Assembly (NCBI GenBank): GCA_049999725.1 | Contig: JBNGIS010020207.1 | Span: 56,434 to 120,433 of the forward strand | Direction: 5' to 3' | From: Haplomitrium mnioides | Lineage: Eukaryota; Marchantiophyta; Haplomitriopsida; Calobryales | DNA: 64,000 nt | In this document: piece after piece, positions 11,445 to 20,038 of the stretch | Position numbering within the stretch: the stretch's first letter is position 1 | How the letters are laid out: each line of letters begins with the position of its first letter | The notes under the pieces: generated by a model | What the model saw: the letters and a program-made list of their open reading frames with translations, nothing else | Database searches by the model: none | What the model was told of the DNA's origin: nothing | Position numbers and translations under genes: made by a program

Positions 11445-11452
11445 AGAGGGAG
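11445..11452 (+). promoter_or_regulatory. Copia polypurine tract
   Basis: A purine run (GAGAGGGAG type) lies directly before the 3' LTR, where plus-strand DNA synthesis is primed in this family. Confidence 0.75.
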
Positions 11453-11712
11453 TGTTGAAATACCAAGCTCGATATGTAACCCATCGGGATGATGGGTAGA
11501 GTCTTATTTTTTGGACCCTCTTTAGGATCAATTTTGTTAAGTTAATTTACAGTAAGTTTAAGCATAAATATAGAGTATGTAGAGAGAAAAGAGGGGAGAT
11601 AAAAAAAGAGAGTACCACTATACCTCAAGCCTCTTCCCTTTTGTAAATTCATTTTGTTGAATACAATCTCTCATATTTTCCTCCAAAGAATTGTCTCCTC
11701 GATTTCTTTACA
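11453..11712 (+). repeat. Copia 3' LTR (260 bp)
   Basis: It is alignable end to end with 6710-6970, about 28 differences by hand count. It is followed by the TTCCT duplication. Confidence 0.92.
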
Positions 11713-11717
11713 TTCCT
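11713..11717. repeat. Target-site duplication, right copy (TTCCT)
   Basis: It is identical to 6705-6709. Confidence 0.92.
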
Positions 11718-11852
11718 TGGCCGAAAAAGATATTGGTTGAGCAAAATTGTTAGTTTGCATAACGCAACAAAAAAAAAAAAAAATGCTGAAACATTTGATG
11801 TGCAAGAATGATGCCTCAAAGAATGTTGAATGGTGGGTTCTCCTACTACATA
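11718..11852. other. Target DNA between the copia element and B1
   Basis: It continues the 134-bp repeat broken by the copia element and then matches, together with 16542-16620, a diverged copy at about 17960-18090. It includes an A14 run (11769-11782). No gene is visible. Confidence 0.6.
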
Positions 11853-12314
11853 TGTAATAGTATAACATGATGTTGTGCTCTGTATATAAGAAAATAGAGA
11901 GGAGTGAAGGAAGTGGTAGAGGATCACTTTTAGGGTTGAAATCATTTTAAGATTACTTGTCTTTGAAGTTAATTTAAGTGAAGTAGAGTAAGATTACTTT
12001 TAGGGTTGAAGTAGGATGAGATTACTTGCCTTTGAAGTTACTTTTAGAGAAGTAAGATACAATCACTTTTAGAGCTGAAATTGGAAGTGACTTGTAAGTG
12101 AAGGAAGAGGGATGACACCCTCTTCTCTTGTATAAATAGAAGGGCGTCATAGCCCCACTTCTCATTCTAGAGTTCTTCTCGAATCACTTGGGTTCTTTGG
12201 TTGCTTGGATTTTGCTTGCATTCTTGGTCTTAACTTGGGCATTGAGTTGCATTTGATTGAAGAACTCTATTAGAGTTCATACTCATTTGGAGTTTGTCTT
12301 TGAGTTTTCTTACA
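11853..12314 (+). repeat. B1 5' LTR (462 bp)
   Basis: It starts TGTAATAGTA and ends TTACA before the primer-binding site. The U3 part has tandem degenerate units of the CACTTTTAGGGTTGAA type alternating with AAGTTACTT. A TATAAATA box lies at 12131-12138. Confidence 0.88.
12131..12138 (+). promoter_or_regulatory. B-family LTR core promoter (TATAAATA)
   Basis: TATAAATA is preceded by CTTCTCTTG and followed by AGAAGGG. The whole block is conserved in the B, G, F and solo LTRs (for example 18783-18790, 43260-43267, 54698-54705), the best conserved stretch of these LTRs, which fits a promoter kept by selection while the family was active. Confidence 0.7.
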
Positions 12315-12315
12315 T

Positions 12316-12327
12316 TGGTATGAGAGC
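12316..12327 (+). promoter_or_regulatory. B1 primer-binding site
   Basis: TGGTATGAGAGC lies one base after the LTR and is one base off the initiator Met-tRNA complement. Confidence 0.8.
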
Positions 12328-12353
12328 AACGGTTCCTTTTGTTGGTGAGCTAT

Positions 12354-13350
12354 ATAGAGAATGAAGCAGTGGTGGTTCAAACAATGCAACAGCCACTTGA
12401 ACATTTTTTACGCCTTTTAGAAGTGAGAAGAAAAGAAAGAGAAACTTTTCGAAATGAAAAGAGTTATAGACAACTTCCAACACCAAAAATATATGATGGG
12501 AAGACGGTTTTTGGTGCATTTAAGAGCTTTATATTTGATTGTAAGAAATATTTTGAAGTTGCAAACATTAGAGAAGATGGTCGACAAATGCTATTTGCGG
12601 CAAGTCAATTGGAAGAAGTTGCAAAGACTTGATGAAGATATCAAATAAAACATGCACAATGTGGATTTGTTGTTCCTATTGTTTCTTGGTGTGAATTCAA
12701 AGAAGTGGTGATTTCAAGACTTAAGGTTGTAAATACTTCAAAAGTAGCAAGAGATCGATTGGCCGAATTGAAGCTATGCTAAAACATTTTAGAATACAAC
12801 TCTACAAATTCATGATATAAGAGAAGAAGAAGCACTAAATTGCTTTGTTTGGAGATTGAAGTCTAGCACAATGATGGAAGTATCAATAAGAAAGGCTACT
12901 TAATTATAAGAAGAAATGCGCATATCGCAATGGTATGACTCATTACTTATTGCTATAGACTTACGTTCTCAACTATTCAAATGGCTTACTCAAAACTTCA
13001 CTAGCTCAAATAGAATTAAAAGCTCGACAAGTTTTTTAAGTACCTTGTTCTATCTTGATGGTATGATTAAGGAACACTCTTGTAGAATGTTGGTGGATTG
13101 TGGAATTTTTGAAAATTTTTTGTCAATACGTTTTGCTAGGATAATCAAAACAAAATTTATGCCTATAAAGAAGAGTGTTTTGACTATAGCCGATAGCCAA
13201 AAGCATGACATGTTTTGCTCTCAAAAGCTATTCCTTCTAAGGACTAGAAAAGAGTATGTGGAATTTATGCAATTTGCTATTGCACTCTTGCAACTCAACA
13301 TCATTTTAGGCTTGCCTTGGCTTGCAGATCAATCTACTCAACTTGATTAG
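12354..13350 (+). pseudogene. B1 gag-protease pseudogene
   Basis: The start codon of the family (MENQEA) has become ATA at 12354-12356. The capsid part is readable with YDGK, CKKYFEVANIRED and QLEEVAKT, then stops and frame changes follow near 12630 and 12780. The capsid tail runs straight into the protease block (LDGMIKEHSCRMLVD) with no CX2CX4HX4C between. The protease site is D-C-G at 13096-13104 instead of D-S-G. In this family gag builds the particle and protease cuts the polyprotein; neither could work here. Confidence 0.78.
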
Positions 13351-16032
13351 GCGAAATGAAAAACTCAAGTTACTTTACAAGAAAAGCAAATTTTTTTGAG
13401 CATCCGACACCATTGGTGAAGAGGCTCAAATCAAATGAGTATGTTACTTTCGTGGAGCAAGAGTTGCATGTCTTTGTTGTTTGGATCAAGCCAATCATGG
13501 ACTTAAATAAAGAGGGAGGAAAATTTGTGCCTACATTAATGATAGATGATATTTTGAAGTAGTCTGCGAATGGGTTTCCGAAAGATTTGCCAAAGGGGTT
13601 ACCAAATGACTTAGGAATGCACTTTCCAATTGAGTTCATACCAAAAAATACTTGACCTATATATTGGTTATTACCACAAGAATTAGAAGAGTTGAGAAAG
13701 ACCTTGACAAATCTTCTTGAGAAGGATTTCATTCAACATAGTACTTTGCTTTGTGAAGCATGAGTACACTTTGTACCAAAGAAAGATGGCGGATTTTGTC
13801 TCTACACATATTATCGTGGCTTGAACAATCAAGCAATAAAATATATCTATCAATTACCACATATATATGGTTTGTTGGATCAGATGAGTGATGCACAATT
13901 TTTTTCTAAGTTAGATCTTCAAAATGGCTATTGGTGAATTCTAATCAAGCCTAATAATGTGCCAAAGACAACTTTTTGCATAAATTATAGGCATTTTGAG
14001 TGGAAGGTTCTTACATTTGGTGTTACCAATGCTCTGGCGATATTCATAGATAAAATGCATTGAGTTTTTGATGGGTTATTAGATAAGTCAATGTTGGTGT
14101 TCTTGGATGATATCCTTATTTTTATTAAGAGTGAAGTTGAGCATCGTGATTATCTCAAGAAAGTATTGCAAAGATTACGTAATTGGAAGTTTTATTGCAA
14201 GAAGTCTAAGTGTGAGTTTTGGAACCAAGAGGTGACTTATCTAGAGCATAAAGTGTTTGCAGATGGCATTAAGATGGAAAAAGAAAAAATTAAGGCTATC
14301 AGAGAGTGTCTAATGCCAAATAAAGAAAATAATGTTTGAGCTTTCAATGGATTAGCTAGGTTTTTATCGACGATTCATTCACTTCTATACTCACATTGTT
14401 GCAAAGCCTACGGATCTAGTAGGAAATGAGGAAAAGTTTCAATGAATAAACAAATAGCAGAAGGCATTTCAACAACTCAATGATGTGGTCTTTTCTCCTC
14501 CAATTCTACAATCATATGATCTAAAAAAATGTTGTATAGTTGATTTTAATACATCTAACTTTGCTATTGGAGCGGTGTTACAACAAGAGTTTGAGGATGG
14601 ACTTCATCCAATTGCCTTCATGTCACGTCGAATAAATACAGTGGAGAGAAACTATTCTGCAAAGAATAGAGAGTAACTAGCTATAGTTTATACTACCAAA
14701 GTTTGGAGACACTATCTTTTGGAGAAAAATTTACTTATGCGCATTGGTCACAAACCCTTGTTGCAACCAATTCACTTGGAAAATACGACAAGTCATCATC
14801 ATCAATAGGAAGATTAGTTACAACTCTTTGATATCAAGATGGAATACAAGCCAAGAAGGTTCCATACTATTCCAAATGCTTTATCACGATAGTCACATCA
14901 TTGACTAAATACATTGGAGGTAGTAAATGTTAGCATATTACATCTTGATGAAGTAACAAGCAAAGGTTTTCGACAAAAAACTATAAGAAAATGTCTTCTT
15001 TAATCTTGTTTGAGTACGTTTCTCGGTCAACAATAGTGAGTATCATACTTTTTCCATTTAGAATGGTATTCTCAATCGAGATAATCAAATATATGTTCTA
15101 CAAGTTAATGCATTTTGAATCACCTATTTACAAGAAGCATATGATATTCCAATCTTTGGGTATCTTGGAGTAGACAAGACTATAAAGTTGCTTCAATGCA
15201 CTAAATGGTGGCCAAACCTAGAATAAAAGGTTTGTTTTTTGTTCGCTCTTATGAAAATTATCAGCAAAGCAAGGCTTCAAATCAGAAACCAACTAGACTT
15301 CTTCACAGATTGGGATAGTTTCTTACTGATTGTGAGGTTTGCCTACAACAACTCCAAATGAGTAAGTACTAGATTTTCTTCTTTGTTTCTTAATTCAAGT
15401 CAACATTATCTTGTTCTTGATAGTTTGCTATCACCTTCCTCTTCCAAAGTTCTAAGTATTTCCACCTTTTTATCTCACTTATATTCTTCTTTGCAAGATG
15501 TCTAAAACCATCTTGTTATTGCTAAAAATTGGCAAAAAAATATGTCGATAAACATTGTTGTAATTTCTCTTATATTTTAGGTGACCAAGTTATGCTTTCT
15601 ACTAATGATCTCTCTTTATTTTTAGATACTCAATTCGATAAGCTATCTTCAACTTGGATTGGTCATTTCTCAATTCTCAAGTTATTTCTTCTATTGTATA
15701 CAAACTTGATGTTCCTCTCTATATAAAGATTCGTCATGTGTTCCATGTCTCTAAACTTAAGCCTTTTTTTTCTAGTCCATCTTCTTTTTCAAATTGTGTT
15801 CAGATTCCTCCTCCATCTGTAGTTCTTGATGATCATGAAGAATATAAGGTGGATCGCATTTTGACAAAATGAGTTCTCAAATGTACGACATCATCAAGTT
15901 CAATATAAATTTTTGTTGAAGGGCTATTCACTTCATGATTCTACATGGGAGCTATGTTCTAGTCTTGAGAATGCTCAAGAGGCTATTCGATTGTTTGAAA
16001 CTATTGGTCATGATGAGTACGTCATCGATTAG
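13351..16032 (+). pseudogene. B1 pol pseudogene: RT, RNase H, truncated integrase, chromodomain
   Basis: The linker block (FVVWIKPIMDL, LMIDDILK) is at 13356-13562. RT follows with a catalytic F-L-D-D at 14100-14111 and LTFGVTNA before it. RNase H spans about 14470-14890 (IVDFNTSNFAIGAVLQQEF, MSRRINTVERNYS). The integrase zinc-binding part is at 15000-15300; the sequence then jumps from LLH to DWDSFL at about 15305, so the D,D part of the catalytic core is gone. The C-terminal part includes GDQVMLST, HVFHVSKLKPF and a chromodomain from about 15838 (KVDRIL), which in chromoviruses targets heterochromatin. There are many stops. Confidence 0.8.
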
Positions 16033-16045
16033 AAAGAAAATATTA

Positions 16046-16541
16046 TGTAACAGTGCAAGTATGATTTTGTGCTATATATATAAAAAAATAGAGAGGAGTT
16101 AAAGAAGTGGTAGAGGGTAGCTTTTAGGGTTGAAATCATTTTAAATGTTACTTGCATTTGAAGTTATTTTAAGTAAAGTGGTTTAAGGTTACTTTTAGAG
16201 TTGAAGTGGAATAAGGTTACTTTTAGAGTTGAAGTGGATAAAGATTACTTGCCTTCAAAGGTAATTTTAGAGAAGTAGGATAATATCACTTTTAGGGCTG
16301 AAAGTGATTTGTAAGTGAAGTAAGAGGGATGATACTTTCTTCTCTTGTATAAATAGAAGGGTTTCATAGCCCCACTTCTCATTCTAGAGTTCCTTTCAAA
16401 TCACTTGGGTTTTTTGGTTGCTTAACTTTGCTTGTGCTCGTGGTATTAGCTTGGGCCTTGAATTGCATTTGGTTGAAGAACTCTATTAGAATTCATTATG
16501 AGTTCTTACTCATTTGGAGTTTGTCTTTGAGTTCTTTTATA
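16046..16541 (+). repeat. B1 3' LTR (496 bp)
   Basis: It starts TGTAACAGTG and ends TTTTATA where TTTTACA is expected, so the last CA is mutated. It is longer than the 5' LTR because it carries an extra U3 repeat unit (near 16190-16250). Confidence 0.82.
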
Positions 16542-18644
16542 GTGTGCATCTTCCAAAATACATTAAGAGCTCAAAAAAATGCTTGTGCCTCTAAAAAATA
16601 TGACATAAAGAATGCTTGTATATGAGCGGCGGGAACATGCTTGAAATTCTAGAGAAACTCAATGATTAGAACAAAATGAGTAGAAAAAAAAAATCATCTC
16701 AATTAAGAAAAGAGCACTCCAAATCTACATTGAAAGAACTTGGAGCAATACAAAAGAGCAAAAAAATAGAGTCAAAGGCTTGTTGAAGAAGGAGTCTACA
16801 AATGCCACCATAAATCTATGAAAGAGTAAAGAAACTCAAAGAATGATAGTTGAAGCATATTTTTCAATAAGCATAATCTATGTGTTCTGTAAGAGACATT
16901 GAAGAACGTCACCAAGTAGCATAAAACTGCAACGCTCCAAATCCCATACAACCTATACCAAATGTTAAACTTCTTCATAGATAAGAATAGCTATAGCCAT
17001 CGAATGGTCAGATGACTCTAAATGTTCTAATGGTACATATGCACATGCTCTTTTAGATCACATAAAAAAAAAAGATATGATGATATAGGCTATTGTGCTT
17101 AAAAATCTGAGTTGATAAGGCTGATGCCACGGCTCCCTAAAGATGACTTGCATCTTGGGAGGCAGCGCTCAATTTCTGAAATGTGTATGCTTACAAGGCC
17201 TCAATTGTGGCATGAAATATATACAATTATCAACTGAAGTAGCTATTGCAAAAGTGTAGTCAAACATTCAATGTCGAATTGTAGAATGGTCATGTTTATA
17301 ACTACTGATGGTATGCATATATGAAGAGGAAAAATTGGCATATTTATGAAGTAGACCACTATCTATCTATGTGTGGAGTGTTGTTAGTATGCTGATAAAC
17401 ATTTTTGATAAGTGTTTATATCCACGTCAAAATGCAATAGATTGGGAGAATATTTATATCAATTGTAAACTTGACATTCTCTGATCCAGTTACAATCTCA
17501 CTTGTATTGAATGTTCGAATATGCAAAGCTCAATCAAGGAAAATGGTGACAAAAAATGAACAATTTAGAATGCTTTGCATTCAGACCTGGAAAAAAGAAA
17601 AGCGAAATCTAAAAAATGACTTATGGAGAAATATGCTTCAACAAAAGATGGAAGAAAGCAACACAATACAAACTTGCAATACTCAATAAAAAGAAATGAC
17701 AAAAAAGAATGTGCAATTAAGAATGTTTTGCATTCATAGTTGTGTCAACAAAATTGCATCCAAAGAATGCTTGTGTCATACAAAATACAATAACAAAAAC
17801 TAAAAGAGTATAAAAAAAGCTTGGAAAATTAACCTCGAGGAAAGAGCTTTATGAACATATGTGGGAAGAACCTAGAGTGATATAAAGGAGCCAGAAATAG
17901 AGGCAAAAGCTCATTGAAGAGGAAATCCATGGACAAGAAAATCAACAAAAATAGCATCACGCAACAGAAAACAAGTATACTAAAATTTTGGATGAGTAAC
18001 AATGATGCATTAAAGAATATTGAATGGTGGATTCTCCTGCAATGTGCACCTCCCAAAAAACATTAATATGCCTCTAAATAATACGGCGTGAGGAATTCTA
18101 ACAAACAAATGCTATTCGAATAACTTGGAAATGTGCTAGTCTAACCTTAATAACATGCCAAAATAGTTATCCATCATTGTTTCACCATCTAGAAAATAGG
18201 ATTATTTGTGACACCTCTTGCTATTGGGACCAAATCTGCAATTCAAATTTTTTTATATAAGTAGATAAGAACTTGTATTCTTATTAAAAGGTTGTCTTTC
18301 AATGTTGCATGAGCCAAACGAGAGCTAAGATACTGCAATTCTGGGAGAGACATGGCTTCCTTGTCTTTTAATGTTGTATAAACCGTGTGAGAGATCAGAT
18401 ATTGCAGTTTTTGGAGAGACGTGGATTCCTTTCGAGCAAAAGTGTGTTGGTTGAGATATCAAAAAATATCACAACATTGAGTTTCTTGAAGACACATTCA
18501 AGAAAATCACATCTAAATATCCAAGATTTCTATTTTGGAGCATCCATGGTAGCTTTGATTATTGTTGAGAAATTTGGTATGAGAATTGAAGGTATCTATG
18601 GTATCCTCGTAGTGTTGAAGATTTGTGGAAAAGCTCTACCAAAG
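16542..18644. other. Diverged repetitive DNA between B1 and B2, no gene seen
   Basis: It has no recognisable coding block. Short passages recur within it at low identity: GGCTTGTTGAAGAAGGAG near 16778 with GCTCATTGAAGAGGAA near 17906, and AATGCTTTGCATTCA near 17568 with AATGTTTTGCATTCA near 17719. The segment around 17960-18090 is a paralogue of the B1 insertion site. This suggests an old, decayed tandem or dispersed repeat. Confidence 0.5.
18292..18429. repeat. 69-bp tandem duplication
   Basis: Copies at 18292-18360 and 18361-18429 both start TTGTCTTT and end with GGAGAGAC...GG.TTCC. They are roughly three quarters identical by eye. Confidence 0.75.
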
Positions 18645-18976
18645 TGTAATAGTACAAGCATAAGGTTGTGCCATTTATAAGAAAATAGAGAGGAGTGAAG
18701 GAAGTGGTAGAGAGTCACTTTTAGGGTTGAAATTAGAAGTGACTTCTAAGTGAAGAAAGAGGGATGACACCCTCTTCTCTTGTATAAATAAAAGGGCTTC
18801 TTAGCCCCACTTCTCATTCTGAAGTTCCTCTTAAATCACTTGGGTTCTTTGGTTGCTTGGCTTTTGCTTGCACTCTTTGTCTTAGCTTGGACCTTGAGTT
18901 GCTTGTGGTTGAGAACTCTATTAGAGTTCACTTTGAGTTCTTACTCATTTAGATTTGGTTGTTGAATTCTTTTACA
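18645..18976 (+). repeat. B2 5' LTR (332 bp)
   Basis: TG at 18645, CA at 18976. It lacks one U3 unit of about 39 bp that the 3' LTR has. Confidence 0.88.
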
Positions 18977-18977
18977 T

Positions 18978-18989
18978 TGGTATCAGAGC
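18978..18989 (+). promoter_or_regulatory. B2 primer-binding site, perfect match
   Basis: TGGTATCAGAGC matches the initiator Met-tRNA 3' end complement exactly and lies one base after the LTR. Confidence 0.9.
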
Positions 18990-19015
18990 TACGGTTTTTT
19001 TTGGTGGTGAGTTAC

Positions 19016-20038
19016 ATGGAGAATCAAGAGGCAATGGTTCAAGCAATGGAACAATGGCTTGAACATCTTTTATACCTTTTGGAAGGAAGAATGGAAGAAA
19101 GAGCATATTTTTGAGAAGAAGTTAGTTATGGGCAATTTTCGTCACCAAAAGCATATGATGGGAGGATGGTTTGTGGTGCATTTGAGAACTTCATATTCGA
19201 TTATGAGCAATATTTTGAAGCTACAAACATTAGAGAAGATGGTCGACAAATTCTATTTGTAGTAAGTCAATTAGAAGGAGTTGGAAACACTTGGTGGAGA
19301 TATCAAGTAGAACTAGCACACTATGGATTTGATGCTCCTATTGTTTCTTAGTGTGAGTTCAAAGAAGCATTGATTTCAAGATTAATGGTTGTAAATACTT
19401 CAAAAGTATCAAGAGATAGATTGGCCAGGTTGAAGAAACTTGGTATAGTGAGAAGCTATGTTGCACAATTTTATGATACAATTATGAAAATTCTGGATAT
19501 AAGAGAAGAAGAAGCACTAGACCACTTTGTTCGGGGGTTGGAGCCTTGCATAAGAATAGAAGTTACTATGCGACAGCCAGCTCAATTAGAAAAAGCAATG
19601 CATATGGTTGAGAGGCATTACTCATTACTTATTGCTTTAGAAGTTAGGTCGCGTCCTCAACTATTCGAACAATATACTCAAAACTTTGCAAGCGCTAGTG
19701 GAATTAAAATTTTGACAAGAATTCAAGGTACTTTGTTCCATCTTGATGGTATGATTGAAGAGAAATCTTGTAGAATGTTGGTGGATAGCGGGAGCTTTGA
19801 AAATTTTATGTCACTACGTTTTGCTAAGATAATCAGAAAAAAATTTAGACCTATCAACATGAGTGTTGTAACTATGGCCGATGGCCAAAAGCATGATGTG
19901 CTTTGCTCTCAAAAGCCACTTCTTTTAAGGATTGGAAAAGAGTATGTAGAATCTATGCAATTTGTTATTGCTTCTGTACAATATAACATCATTTTAGGGT
20001 TGCTTTGGCTTGAAGATCAATCCGCTCAATTTGATTGA
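19016..20038 (+). pseudogene. B2 gag-protease pseudogene, best-preserved gag of the family
   Basis: The start is ATG 19016 (MENQEAMVQAMEQ), conserved in B4 and B5. Three breaks remain: a stop after MEERAYF, frame changes near 19160, and a stop at IVS*CEF (about 19349). The capsid part (WWRYQ, EFKEALISR, REEEALDHFVRGLEP) matches the retrotransposon gag fold. From 19370 it is open for 222 codons through the protease with an intact D-S-G at 19784-19792. No zinc knuckle lies between the capsid tail (QLFEQYTQNF) and the protease (LFHLDGMIEEKSC), in contrast with the related element F. RNA packaging would have to rely on other residues. Confidence 0.82.

Larger units (their letters stand above)
9738..11492 (+). 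pseudogene. Copia reverse transcriptase-RNase H pseudogene
   Basis: RT begins near W-K at 9890 and shows IGCKWVYKVK, YDIDF-like DFDETF, a MDVKNAFLN block after a [13 protein letters not shown] and the catalytic YVDD at 10434-10445. RNase H is readable at 10746-11492 with LFGYCDTDW, ALSSREVEY and VDIYTKS, and runs to the 3' LTR. There are about six stops, most replacing a Gln or Trp of the family. A 10-N gap with duplicated flanks lies at 10566-10669; the 57 extra bases keep the frame. The final codons read into the 3' LTR, as is common in copia elements. Confidence 0.87.
6710..11712 (+). mobile_element. Ty1/copia LTR retrotransposon, complete in layout, inactive
   Basis: The element has two LTRs (261 and 260 bp), a primer-binding site, a single gag-pol region and a polypurine tract. 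Domain order is gag, zinc knuckle, protease, integrase, reverse transcriptase, RNase H, which is the copia order (integrase before RT). Both ends are TG...CA and it is flanked by a perfect TTCCT duplication. The LTRs differ at about 28 positions by my hand count, mostly transitions, so insertion is old. Many in-frame stops fall where the family has Gln, Arg, Trp or Cys. A 10-N gap inside RT (10613-10622) is probably an assembly artefact. Confidence 0.93.
11853..16541 (+). mobile_element. B1: chromovirus-type Ty3/gypsy element, inactive
   Basis: The two LTRs (462 and 496 bp) flank gag, protease, RT, RNase H, integrase and a chromodomain, in gypsy order. Gag has no zinc knuckle between capsid and protease. 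The integrase core is missing because of a deletion of roughly 375 bp near 15305. Stops are frequent. The flanks joined together resemble a diverged empty site at 17960-18090, which supports both boundaries, although no clean 5-bp target duplication is left. Confidence 0.88.

Noticed and set aside
11769-11782. Poly-A tail of a SINE or LINE insertion
   Set aside because: The A run is part of target DNA that has a diverged paralogue near 17960 with a similar A-rich stretch; no upstream SINE boxes or flanking duplication are seen.
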